From positions 1 through 64,000 of the forward strand of contig SSNU01000127.1 of the NCBI GenBank assembly GCA_012064415.1: a stretch of DNA of 64,000 nt, given 5' to 3'. The notes under the pieces are model-generated. The model had not been told where the DNA came from. It saw only the letters and a list, made by a program, of their open reading frames with translations, and did no database searches. The position numbers and the translations under genes are program-made. Below are positions 46,301 to 55,200 of this stretch, piece by piece (position 1 is the first letter of the stretch; each line of letters starts with the position of its first letter). Origin of the DNA: Gyrodactylus bullatarudis (lineage: Eukaryota > Platyhelminthes > Monogenea > Gyrodactylidea > Gyrodactylidae).

Positions 46301-48225
46301 ATTAGCTTTTATTCTTTCGTAGTATGAAAATTATAATACCATAATTTCCTTATCACATTTAAGATTTATTATGTCAGTAAGAAAGTTGAAAGTGATCCAC
46401 TCACGATTTCAATCAGTTTAGTGATCTAGATTATTAACCTAGGTATTTTGAAAATTTACACAAGTGAATATGATAATCAACATTCCTCGCTGAAAATATT
46501 AAGATAATTTTCTGCTTACACTAAATGTTTTTCCCTCGTCCTATTCATATTATAAAACAGAGAGGTTTAACAAACCCGAATCATAATTATCTTAAAAGAT
46601 AAAAAATTCAATCACCATGCTTACTAATTCGTATTCGACTCCCTTAAGTATTATAGTAATATCGTTATCTTACAACATTCGGCTGGAAATAGAAATTTTT
46701 CTATGATTAAGTTAAATAAAATTTGATAAAAGTAATTGAACTGAATTCAGAATAATTTTTAATATCAATTATTGCACTTACTGGAGGAACACATTGAATA
46801 TTCTCATTGCCAACATAATAGTCTATTTGTATCATCTATAAGAAAAATAAATAAAACATTAACTTTTTCAAAAACGAGTAAGTGGGTATTATACACTCTA
46901 ATAAATTTTTTCGCTTACATTTCCGATATTCTTCAAAATTTGGATTCAGAAATACTAATTATTTATTTAACAATACATATGTAATCTTTGAAAACATGAA
47001 TGTATTCTGAGTACTATGAATTGTTATAGATAATTGGTTACAGTTCTCTTCTAAGTCTTATCCGTTATTCAGATACGGCGAAATATAACGTATATCACTA
47101 TAATACTCGTTCGTTCTGTCTTAACTTCATCATGATTTCAGAATCAAACAATATTCTTAATGAAATTCGTCAATATTATCGCTCAAAAAATATTTTATCA
47201 CTGGTCTGGAGGTGTTTTCATTCCATTAGAATTATGTATCTGTGCACATGGATGAATCGTCTAATGAATCATTTCATTATATCATTATAGTGTTCAGAAA
47301 AATTCCTGAAGAAGATAGCTGATTTTTCTTGAAGTTCAAGTGTGAGTATTATATTTTAAACTTTTTTGACAGGATTCAGGAATTTTGTTGTCAAATACTT
47401 TATTAAAAACCTTACTGAGAAAATTTTAAAGATTTAAACCCTGTTTAAATTCTTGTATTTTTCAGAATTCAATGAGAAACTGATTGTGAGGATTCAGAAA
47501 TTGAGTGAATATTTAGTAATAAAGCTTATATTTCGCCGGATCTCTTCAGACTATTACACCGGCTTGATATATATAGTAAAATTCAACAGAAAATTCTTTG
47601 TCATCCTCTGATTGGTTGAAATCAATATTATCCACTGATGAAGGGGAGGGATAGGATCTTGTATTTTTAAAAATTATTCGTCTACATAAAATGCTCAAAT
47701 TTTGTGAAAAAATATTCATTACATTTATACAATAATGGTCAGAAATAGAATAATTTCAAAATCAGCGTGAACTTCTGTCGAATTTATACAACCTTTTCCA
47801 AACTGTTCAATGCAATATCTAACCATGAAGGGTGTAATAAACTTACTTGTCTAGAACCCTAGATAAGAGTAAACTTGGAATGAAATTTGAACGTAGGATA
47901 TCATGATTATAACTGATTTATATAACAGTTGAATATTCAGTAGAAACAGATGTTTGAATTTTACAAAATTTTTATCTTTTCACAAGAAAAAATAATTTTG
48001 TGAATGAAATTCTTATTATCATATGAAATATGTATTGTTTGATATAAACTATTATTGTTAAATTTTAAAACGTACAAGTCCAGTCTTTAAAAATAAAATT
48101 AATATCTTCAAACGAAATTATAACTATCAGTCTTCGCATATATAAACATTTAAAATTTTCAACATATTTTTCTTAATATACTAAAATTCGCTCACATCAT
48201 ATTGATCGAAAGTATTCCCAAGAAG
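31319..48225 (-). CDS. Candidate micro-exon gene 3 (41 exons placed; may be more than one gene)
   Basis: Exons: 48225-48196, 47858-47847, 46930-46919, 46835-46782, 46682-46674, 46642-46625, 46540-46520, 46489-46460, 46425-46405, 46272-46249, 46213-46199, 46113-46093, 46059-46039, 45840-45823, 45743-45732, 45677-45636, 45314-45279, 45198-45193, 45155-45120, 45051-45034, 44901-44881, 44035-43985, 42807-42766, 42357-42301, 40319-40290, 39807-39751, 39643-39614, 36394-36362, 36327-36310, 36258-36202, 34573-34523, 33550-33533, 33447-33427, 33234-33223, 33086-33066, 32989-32966, 32481-32461, 31874-31857, 31678-31658, 31508-31470, terminal 31414-31319 (TAG). All lengths are multiples of 3 (6-57 nt), one phase, no internal stop. 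Between 46.9 and 44.9 kb many introns are 30-85 bp. Several exons have paralogous partners. Product unknown; some small exons may be chance, and a gene boundary could lie in the chain. Confidence 0.6.
32063..32105 (-). ncRNA. Hammerhead ribozyme motif, GUA site
   Basis: Same structure as the motif at 30466-30508: stem I GGTGTA/TACATC, CTGACGA, stem II GTCC-TAAAAA-GGAC, GAAA. The cleavage triplet is GUA instead of GUC. Core intact. Confidence 0.82.
32222..32264 (+). ncRNA. Hammerhead ribozyme motif, plus-strand partner
   Basis: Reverse-complement twin of 32063-32105 in the other palindrome arm; identical core and stems. A transcript crossing the whole palindrome would carry one hammerhead and the complement of the other. 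Confidence 0.82.
33740..34320 (+). pseudogene. Penelope-like element fragment
   Basis: Decayed coding sequence with ELNKDPIPWLERKGVI followed by SCSSKYVGQYVRPVKV, the pattern of a GIY-YIG nuclease start (usual form VVYKFSC..C..YVGQT). It is followed at 34334 by a hammerhead-like motif, the arrangement described for Penelope-like elements. Stops and frame changes throughout. Confidence 0.5.
34334..34374 (+). ncRNA. Degenerate hammerhead-like motif (family B)
   Basis: CTAAAGA in place of the CTGANGA core, then GATCAGGC, GAAA, ATA...TAT. It matches the better-preserved copies at 38292 and 47514. The G-to-A core change should abolish cleavage. Lies just 3' of Penelope debris. Confidence 0.4.
34815..35940 (-). 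pseudogene. piggyBac transposase remnant
   Basis: Minus-strand pieces in order: a Tyr/Leu-rich start (CGLLLLAGVYRAKNEPIKELW), LRFDDSRTRNR, DERMAAFRGRCKFRQFIPNK, TTDNFFTSFPLLEKL, KSITLVGTIRKNKAELPP, then GGVDSADKMIST, and a C-terminal Cys/His-rich zinc-binding tail (RCTICPYNK...CDKCQKAI). These are the hallmarks of piggyBac DDE transposases. At least one 1-nt frame change (near 35835) and stops separate the pieces. A GGGTCAAAATGACCC-like block near 35988 may be part of an end sequence, but I could not define TTAA target sites. It sits between micro-exons of candidate gene 3. Confidence 0.85.
36990..37430 (-). pseudogene. Penelope-like element, N-terminal reverse transcriptase fragment
   Basis: Contains FDAFKELKSNENI followed, after a frame change, by KPDKGKEIVMM, matching the 'LK.N..I.I.KPDKG..VV.M' motif at the start of Penelope-like reverse transcriptases. 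Downstream is a short open frame (LDFFSDESKFENISQDSCYY). Isolated and inactive. Confidence 0.55.
37440..37640 (+). pseudogene. Penelope-like GIY-YIG tail fragment
   Basis: Encodes NKDTAVTRNLKKNYAVSISN and FSILY, closely resembling the better copy at 62.7 kb (KKDTAVKMYLRQEDHTASIS). Opposite orientation to the neighbouring fragment at 36990-37430, so the two are from different insertions or an inversion. Confidence 0.6.
38292..38328 (+). ncRNA. Hammerhead-like motif (family B)
   Basis: CTGAAGA core, GACCTGGC as a weak stem II, GAAA core, ATA...TAT stem III. Stem I is only about 2 bp here. Core bases intact but stems poor, so activity is doubtful. Flanked by a 25-bp inverted repeat, TATTATTGGGTTCTGAAC (about 38085 and 38363). 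Confidence 0.4.
38388..39412. repeat. Inverted-repeat element with about 305-bp arms
   Basis: Arms 38388-38694 and 39107-39412 are almost identical reverse complements (for example GTGGACAGCAGAAAATTGAT, CTAGGCGAAAGATATC). The spacer of about 412 bp begins with a family A hammerhead motif. No ORF. High arm identity suggests a young insertion; it lies between micro-exons of candidate gene 3. Confidence 0.8.
38701..38741 (-). ncRNA. Hammerhead-like ribozyme motif (family A)
   Basis: Minus strand: stem I ACAAG/CTTGT (5 bp), CTGATGA core, short stem II (G...C), GAAA core, AT...AT stem III, cleavage base C in AUC. Invariant core complete. Lies in the spacer of the inverted-repeat element. Confidence 0.6.
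40478..41662. repeat. Inverted repeat flanking the assembly gap
   Basis: Arms 40478-40605 and 41536-41662 are reverse complements (GAATTAATATGTGGGCCACTTC and AAGAAAATTTTCTATC blocks). The unknown sequence is therefore the inside of a palindromic element or a collapsed foldback. Confidence 0.8.
40702..41535. other. Assembly gap (834 N)
   Basis: Run of undetermined bases. Any translation across it is meaningless. Flanked by inverted repeats. Confidence 0.99.
42942..43406. repeat. Foldback element 3 (tRNA-like/hammerhead SINE)
   Basis: Same architecture as foldback 1; the right arm is nearly identical to 30605-30796, including the flank ATTTCCATATGGTGCTTATT. The centre is shorter because part of the tRNA-like head is missing around 43198. 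The left arm has more substitutions than the right, so the arms have not been homogenised. Confidence 0.8.
43096..43138 (-). ncRNA. Hammerhead motif with a mutated core
   Basis: Aligned to the intact copy at 30466-30508, the second core box reads TAAA instead of GAAA, while CTGACGA and the stem II sequence GTCC/GGAC are kept. The lost G should inactivate it. Confidence 0.7.
47514..47553 (-). ncRNA. Hammerhead-like motif (family B, best copy)
   Basis: Minus strand: stem I TAGT/ACTA (4 bp), CTGAAGA, GATCCGGC (weak stem II), GAAA, ATA...TAT stem III, cleavage base U. Downstream sequence AATATTCACT..ATTTCTGAATCCTCA is shared with 34375-34400 and 61060-61095, defining a repeat family tied to Penelope debris. 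Confidence 0.5.
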
Positions 48226-48680
48226 CTGAGGAAGTAATATATATTATATTTTTTGTTAAATCCAAGAAACACCCCAAGAAAATTTTTATCCAAGATTGAC
48301 CCCAGAATTTCAATCATCACCCTAAAAGAAAAAATTTTCTAATAATGACTCCATAAATTTCCAAAGTAAAAACTTTTTATAAATAATTTCATAACACTTT
48401 TTTCAGCTCTTGATTTTTTAAGGCTTTTACATGGTTTTATACGTTTTTCATTTATTCTGCAAGCTTCAAGTTCCAACTCCTTCAGATCACAGAGTATGTG
48501 ACAGGAACAAATCCTTTAAACCAATTATATTTTATCAATTTCATAAATAATCTATTTCATTACGCAGATAAAGAAAACTTCCCATGAAGTCGAAGCCGCT
48601 CTACGTCTTAAAAAGATCGACGACGACGATTTTTCAATAGACGAAATCATAAAAACCTTTGAAAAAATTTTCAAAACCTG

Positions 48681-49418
48681 ATGTGCAATAAAAGACTACA
48701 ATTTTACTCTTGCAAAAAACCTAACAATATGTCCTACGACGAGTGGACCGAAAAAATAATGGACCTCCATGAAGAGGCAAAAATTGACGATATGTCATAC
48801 CAAGAAAAGATAATGTACGCAGTCGCTAACTCCTTAGAAGAGAAAGACCCGGTTCGCCTAAAACTCCTCAAGACGGTGCCCAAGTTTAAGGGAAGAGATG
48901 ACGACCCCAACACCTACGAACTGGTACAACAAGCGTGGCAAGAGGAGCTCATGACAAAACAAGAAAAACAAAATGAAGAGGTGAACCTTATCGAAAGAAA
49001 AAGACAATACCCTTTCAGCAAGCCTAGGGACAGGCCCAATGGTAGATGCCGCCAGTGTGGAAAGAACCACTTCAATCGCCCCTGTCACTACGAAAACCAC
49101 TTGTGTAAAAAATGCAATCGAGTAGGACACCCTGAATACAACTGTCAAGCCCGGACGAAAGCACCGGAACCTACAAGTGAGATCTTTCTTATAAGTATTG
49201 ATAATGTAGATACACACATTGACCTAAAACTAAATAATAAACCAATTAATTTCCTCTATGATACGGGAGCAAAAATAACGCTAATAACATTCGATGCTTA
49301 CATAAACCTACATAGGATATATATAACTACCGTTAAATGTGTAACTGCTACCGGAGAGCTCCTACCACTAGAAAGAAAAATCGAAGCCGTAGTAGAACAC
49401 CTCGGAAATATTAGGTAG
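48681..49418 (+). pseudogene. gag zinc knuckles and aspartic protease of the Ty3-type element
   Basis: Open frame of 245 codons. Two zinc-knuckle-like motifs (CRQCGKNHFNRPCH and CKKCNRVGHPEYNC) are followed by the protease active site FLYDTGAKITLI. Upstream gag sequence (48590-48670) is in another frame and ends in a TGA, so a frameshift precedes this ORF. The protease lacks a complete C-terminal half before the stop at 49418. Confidence 0.8.
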
Positions 49419-51620
49419 GGACCTCATAGACTCGTTAAACATTCTTCGTCCGGGCCAGAAATGCCCTAATTGCGAAATTAACGTAATTGACACCGAAAGA
49501 TGCATCGAAAAAATAAGAACCCTAAACAATAAATCCAAGGGCTTATGTACTATTTCGGGTAGAATACGGCTAATCCCCGACGCTATTCCAGTTTTCAATC
49601 GAGCAAGATCAGTCCCATATAGCCGAGTGGAAATATTGTCACAGGAAATTGAGAGACTAGAGAGAGGGATTCATCGAGCCCATCCAATACGCCGATTGGG
49701 CCGCACCATTGGTATATATTCAAAAACCTAACGGGAAGATACGCATATGCATAGATTTGTCGAGAAAATTCAATGACCAAATTAAAGCTCACGAATACCC
49801 AGCCAAAGACGTGGAACACATACTAAGTCAATTATCAGGGGGAAAAATATTTTTCATAGTAGATCTGGCCGAAGCCTTCTTACAGATTCCCCTTGACGAA
49901 GATTCCCAAAAGATCCTCAACATAAACACACACAAGGGTCCCTTTAAATGCAAAAGACTATGGTACGGGGTGAAAACAGCACCGGCAATATGCTGATAAG
50001 GTAGTCATAGTCATACCCGGCATTCTAAGATACATGGATGACATTCTAGGATTTGCGAAAGACGATAAAGACCTAGAAATCAGACTAACGCAACTGTTCG
50101 AAAGGCTAAACGAGTACGGACTAAAAGCAAACACAGAGAAAAGTTGATTCTTCGAAAAGGAGATAAAATTTTTAGGACACATAATAAACGAAGAGGGCTG
50201 AAAACCGGATCCCAACAAAGTGGAAGTCTTCAAAAAGATGAAAGCCCCAAATAACTGCAAAGAACTTTTGTCCTTCATGGGTATGGCCACATACTACAGC
50301 CCATACATAAGCGGAATACACCAATCACCAAACAGCCTTCGAGAAAATCAAAGACCTAATTTCTGAAGATACCATGCTAGCACACTTCAATCCAAGGAAA
50401 ACCTCCATAGTAGCTGCAGACGCCAGTGAAAAAGCAATCGGAGGCGTTCTCCTCCAAATGGACAGGTTAGGGAACCGAAGACCCATAATACACGTACATC
50501 ATACCTTAAACACAGCCCAAAAGATATACAGCCAAAGGTCTAGCTCTAGTATTCTCAATAAACAGACTACACAAATACATCAAAGGATATCAATTCATAT
50601 TACAGACAGACCACAAACCCCTTTTGAACATATTTAAACCAAAGAATGGTATTCCCATATATACATCCTGCAGACTACAGAGATGGGGTATCCATCTATC
50701 TAACTACGACTTCGAGATCGAACACATTGGAACAAACCAATTCGGTATGGCAGACTGCTTATCGCGATTAATCGGAGAATCCAAAGAACCGAACGAAGAA
50801 ATTATACTGGCAGAAATAAACATAATTAACCAAACCGAAAAAGAAATCATCGAAGACACAGGTGAAGTCATTAACGCAATAGAGTTAACCTGGGAAGACA
50901 TCAAGACACATACATCCTTGGACAAAACCCTAGATAAGGTCAGCCAATACATCCAAAACGGGTGGCCAAGACCAAGAAGTTTACCCGAGAAAATAAGACA
51001 CTTCGAACAAAAGAAAGACGAAATAAGCTTAATAAACGACTGTCTCCTATTCAGAGAGAGGACCATAATACCAGAAACCCTCATTGGAAAAGTCCTCAAA
51101 GTGATGCACAAAGGACATCAATGTGCAGATAAAACCATTAACAGAGCGAGAAAAATAGTATATTGGAAAAGCATGGCCAGAATTTTGCTGAAAATGTGAA
51201 ACATGCGTACAAGCAAGCAAACTACCACCGAAAGCTGAACCAAAACATTGGCCAGAAACAACAAGACCATGGGAAAGAATACATATTGACTTCGCTGAAC
51301 CGGTTAATAAAACTTATGCATTAGTGGTGGTAGACAGCTTCAGCAAGTGGCTGGAAGTAGAGTTCACCGATCAACCCAACTCAAAATTTGTCATTAAGAC
51401 CCTCGATAAGCTAAACGCTAGATTTGGACTACCGGAAACGATCGTGTCTGACAATGCGCCAAATTTCACTTCAGAAGAAATGAAGAAATGGGCAAAAGAC
51501 AAAGACAAACGGTATGAACGAATTTCTAAGAGAATTCAGAGTTACTCCTAAACGTGAACTCAACGGTAAATCTCCTGCAGAAATGATGTTTAGGTTCGAA
51601 CCCAGATCCGAACTCTCCCT
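49419..51620 (+). pseudogene. pol remnants (RT, RNase H, integrase) of the Ty3-type element
   Basis: Reverse transcriptase pieces: PNGKIRICIDLSRKFN, FFIVDLAEAFLQIPLD, then RYMDDILGF with the YMDD box, and KFLGHIINEEG. RNase H: VAADASEKAIGGVLLQM and a later DYNFEIEH-like block. Integrase: zinc region H...KCETC (frame change at 51198), ALVVVDSFSKWLEVEF with the first Asp and SDNAPNFTSEE with the second. The third catalytic Glu is not clear. Numerous stops, including TGA codons inside RT, and frameshifts make it inactive. Confidence 0.85.
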
Positions 51621-52225
51621 ATTGAGACCGAAAAAAGAATAACAAAACAAAAATGGGAAATACGAAGAAGGGGAAAAAATCTGGTATAAAACACCTTAAA
51701 AGATACATGGGAAAAAGGGTTAGTAGAAAAATCGATAGGAGAAATCGTCTACATAAAAGGGGAGGGAGAGAAAGAGATCATCCGACACATAAACCATACG
51801 AAAAAGAGACACACTAATAATACACACACACACACTAATAATACACACCAAAAATAATAATACACTAAGACGATCGAATAGGCAAGTAAAAACGAACCCT
51901 AAATATAGAGAACACTACACTTATGAATAAAGTAACCGATAGAAAAATGTTGAGCCCATCATAAAACCAACCTCAAAAAAAGGGGGGAGATGACAGGAAA
52001 AAATCCTGTAAACCAATTATATTTTATCAATTTTATAAATAATCTATTTCTTTACGCAGATAAACAAAACTTCCCACGAAGTTAAGATTGGACTGTTCGT
52101 TCAAACTACATTCCATTAAACATTATCATTATTTAAACATTAGTATTTAAATACACGTGCTATTTCAAGCTCCCCGACTTCTGTTTATGAGGACTTAGAC
52201 AGTGATCATTCTGAGGCTAGTTATG

Positions 52226-55200
52226 TTAGCAGTATGATAATCTCCGAGTGAGCTGCTTTAAAGGAGATAAATTTGTATTCATTTGGGACATAATTTTTAG
52301 GAGAAACTTGTAACTTGACCCACGGCACACAGAAATATCCTTTAATTTTTGCAAAACTTCAAGAATATTGGAGCTGTTGAAATCAACAACTCTTTTTATT
52401 TCACTTTTTCGATCTTGAGAAACATAAAATAGATCTTCTTTAGGGGTAGCGAAGATTTGTAAAAACCTAGATTCGCGTAAGTTTTTTCCATCAAAGGAAG
52501 AAGTTCACTTTCAATCTTTGAATAAATGTTTAGCCGTTCTAAGAATTTTTCTGACAATAAATTCATATACGAAATTGTCATATTAAATGGATGTTTTGAT
52601 CTTTTTTCCATTAGGGCCATTTTAGGGTTTAAAAAATTTTTATTTATCTATCATTGAGCCAATATAGATAAGATTTTTCTACTATACTTACAAATTCATA
52701 AAACTTTATAGAGAAAATATTTTTTTAAATTAAATATATTATTCCAATAATAAATATCTCAAAGATGCATAACGAGATTGATTGGGTGTTAAAAATTTGA
52801 CAAAATGAAATAAAATTTCAATTGAAATGAAATTTATTGAAAAATTCATAAATTCTGCTTTACAATTATTATTTTCATATATAACTAGTTATCATGTACA
52901 AAAATAGTATCAATAAAGAAAAATAGAAAAAAAAATATATATACGTGTGTACAATAATAACTAAAATAGTTTGCAAAAATCTGTTATAATCTAAGTCTTA
53001 TCTATGGAAAAAAAATTGTTATCAGTATTGATTCTTCAAGTATTTACCAATCACAATAAAAATATAACTTTGAGAAATTAAGATGCTTTGTCTAATTTCT
53101 TCCGAATTCTGGATTTTTCCATTTGTATTGAAAAAAGAAAAGCTACTGTCACCAATGTATATATATACAGATAATTACAATATGATCTGTAATTACTGTA
53201 TATTATACAGTGTATAATCTCATTATCGAGTATTTTACTACCTTCAAGTCATTTTTTTTCAACCAGTTTATCACTATTTATTCATATTAATAATTTAATA
53301 TTTTTTTAATAGGACAGAGTCCTAGCAGGCACATTTTCTAGCTATTCTCTAGCTTGAAAAACAATATTTATTTGAACTCTTTAGTTGAAAATTCAAAAGA
53401 GTAATTATGGGATCAGTGATCAATATTGATTCCACTTCCAGCTGTGATAAATTAGATCCAAGAGGTGAGCTTAGAGCTGAGATTTTACTTTTTATTTAAA
53501 AGGAGAGACATATTTTCTGATATGGGTTAACAGGCTTCAAGTGATCTAAATAAATATAGAATATGAATAAGCTGCAAAATACATAGTTGTGATTTAGTAT
53601 ACTTTTTTAACTCATTACTTCTAGATATATACGTTGTGACAAATTAGGATAATTTGCCGATTAAGCCTAATCTGCAAGTTTTCTTATTATTTTTGAATTA
53701 CATTTTAAATTGCAGAGGACTAAATTCTTCAGAAATTTACATATTCTTGAGTTGCATCCCTTTTGACAATTGTATCTGAAAAAAACCTTGCCCTCCAGAT
53801 CGTGGTTTTCGAGTGTTGACAGTTCTTATGCTTACTGCTTTTTCGGAAGTTTCATCAACAGACTCTGGAGTATACATTATTGTAACGTGTAGGAGAGGCC
53901 CCTTAGAAATCTTTTTTGATCTCAATAAATGTGAAAATACAAAATTCAAGTAATGTAATCTGATATGTATCTATATTTAAAAATATGTTACCGTAAATAT
54001 TGAGACTCCCTCGTGAGTTTCGAAACTCACTAGTTTATGAATTCACGGTTTTCCTGAGTATTCGAAACTCCCCAGTGAATATTGAAACTAAACTAAATTT
54101 TCAAATATCTATCAATTTATTTTGAAATGATTTTCAAAGTTGAAAAACTTAATTTCCTCAGTGATATGAATCAAAAATATTAGTTTAATAACCTTTTATT
54201 ATTTCAAGGACTACTGTTACACTTTGAGTTACAAAGTAAGCCTTGACGTTTTTATTTGCATCTATTTTTCTATTAATAGATATGTTACCGTAAATTTTGA
54301 ATTCACTCCTCAATGTATATCACAGATTCAGAATTTCTTAATCTAATTGCTATTTATTCACGAAACTAGGAAAAAACTGAGAGCTTGTGTTTTATCTCAC
54401 TTTCTTAAGTTGGCACTCATAATCTTCCTGAAATATATGTTATTTAGTATATTTTTAAACCCTTCATTGGTTATCTAAAAAACAGTTTTACTAAAAAAAT
54501 TCAATTCACCTTATTTAATTTTGATTGATCATAAAATTTTAATACTTTTAAATAGATAAACACAGATTCCAACGAGATAATTCTTTATTTAACTGGTTAT
54601 TATATTCATAGCTTGAACTAATAACGATAAGCAGTCAAATGCTAATTTCAATTTGATAATATCATATAATTGATTTTAATTTATAGTTTATCGAAATAAA
54701 TATTCAACAATAAAATTAACACCGTGATTGATTCTTAAATAAAAAATCTTACTTTCAAGTTTATACTTGACTAGAGGGTGAATATAAAGCGTTCTTCAAA
54801 ATTTTATTTTATCTTACAAATTTATTCGAATACTGAATTTTTGTACATTATTCATGAAAATCTTAACTTACATGTGTGGTTATGCATAATATCTCGAAAT
54901 TATATAGACACTTTTTAAAATTTACTCTTAAAATTTCCTGGAAACACTAATTTACATTATTAGATAATTTTATATATTACAGTGTATTTATCATTCTATA
55001 ATTTAGGTTAGAATATTCAAATTAAATAATTACTATTCGGTTTTTGGCATATTCCTAGTTGTTTAACCAATGAGGATTTTAAGCATACGATGAGCTCTCT
55101 TATAATCTAGATAGTTTTTTATTATAAACAAAATATTCTCAAACATGAAAGTTCTAAGCTGACTTTTAAACATTCTTCAGCAGTCAACTCCTGTAAATAA

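Larger units (their letters stand above)
48499..52082 (+). mobile_element. Ty3-type LTR retrotransposon, degenerate
   Basis: Direct repeats of 92 bp (48499-48590 and 51991-52082, about 90% identical, starting TGACAGGAA) bound a gag-protease-RT-RNaseH-integrase order. A polypurine tract (AAAAAAAGGGGGGAGA, 51975-51990) abuts the right repeat, as expected for a 3' LTR start. The left repeat runs straight into gag-like coding sequence with no room for a leader, so the repeats are probably truncated LTRs. Codon use is richer in GC/C-ending codons than the surroundings, suggesting a recent arrival. The insertion separates candidate micro-exon genes 3 and 4. Confidence 0.85.

Noticed and set aside
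52396..52620. Single-exon 74-codon gene at 52.4-52.6 kb
   Set aside because: A 29-bp intron joins it in frame to a longer coding exon with better composition, so the single-exon reading is incomplete.
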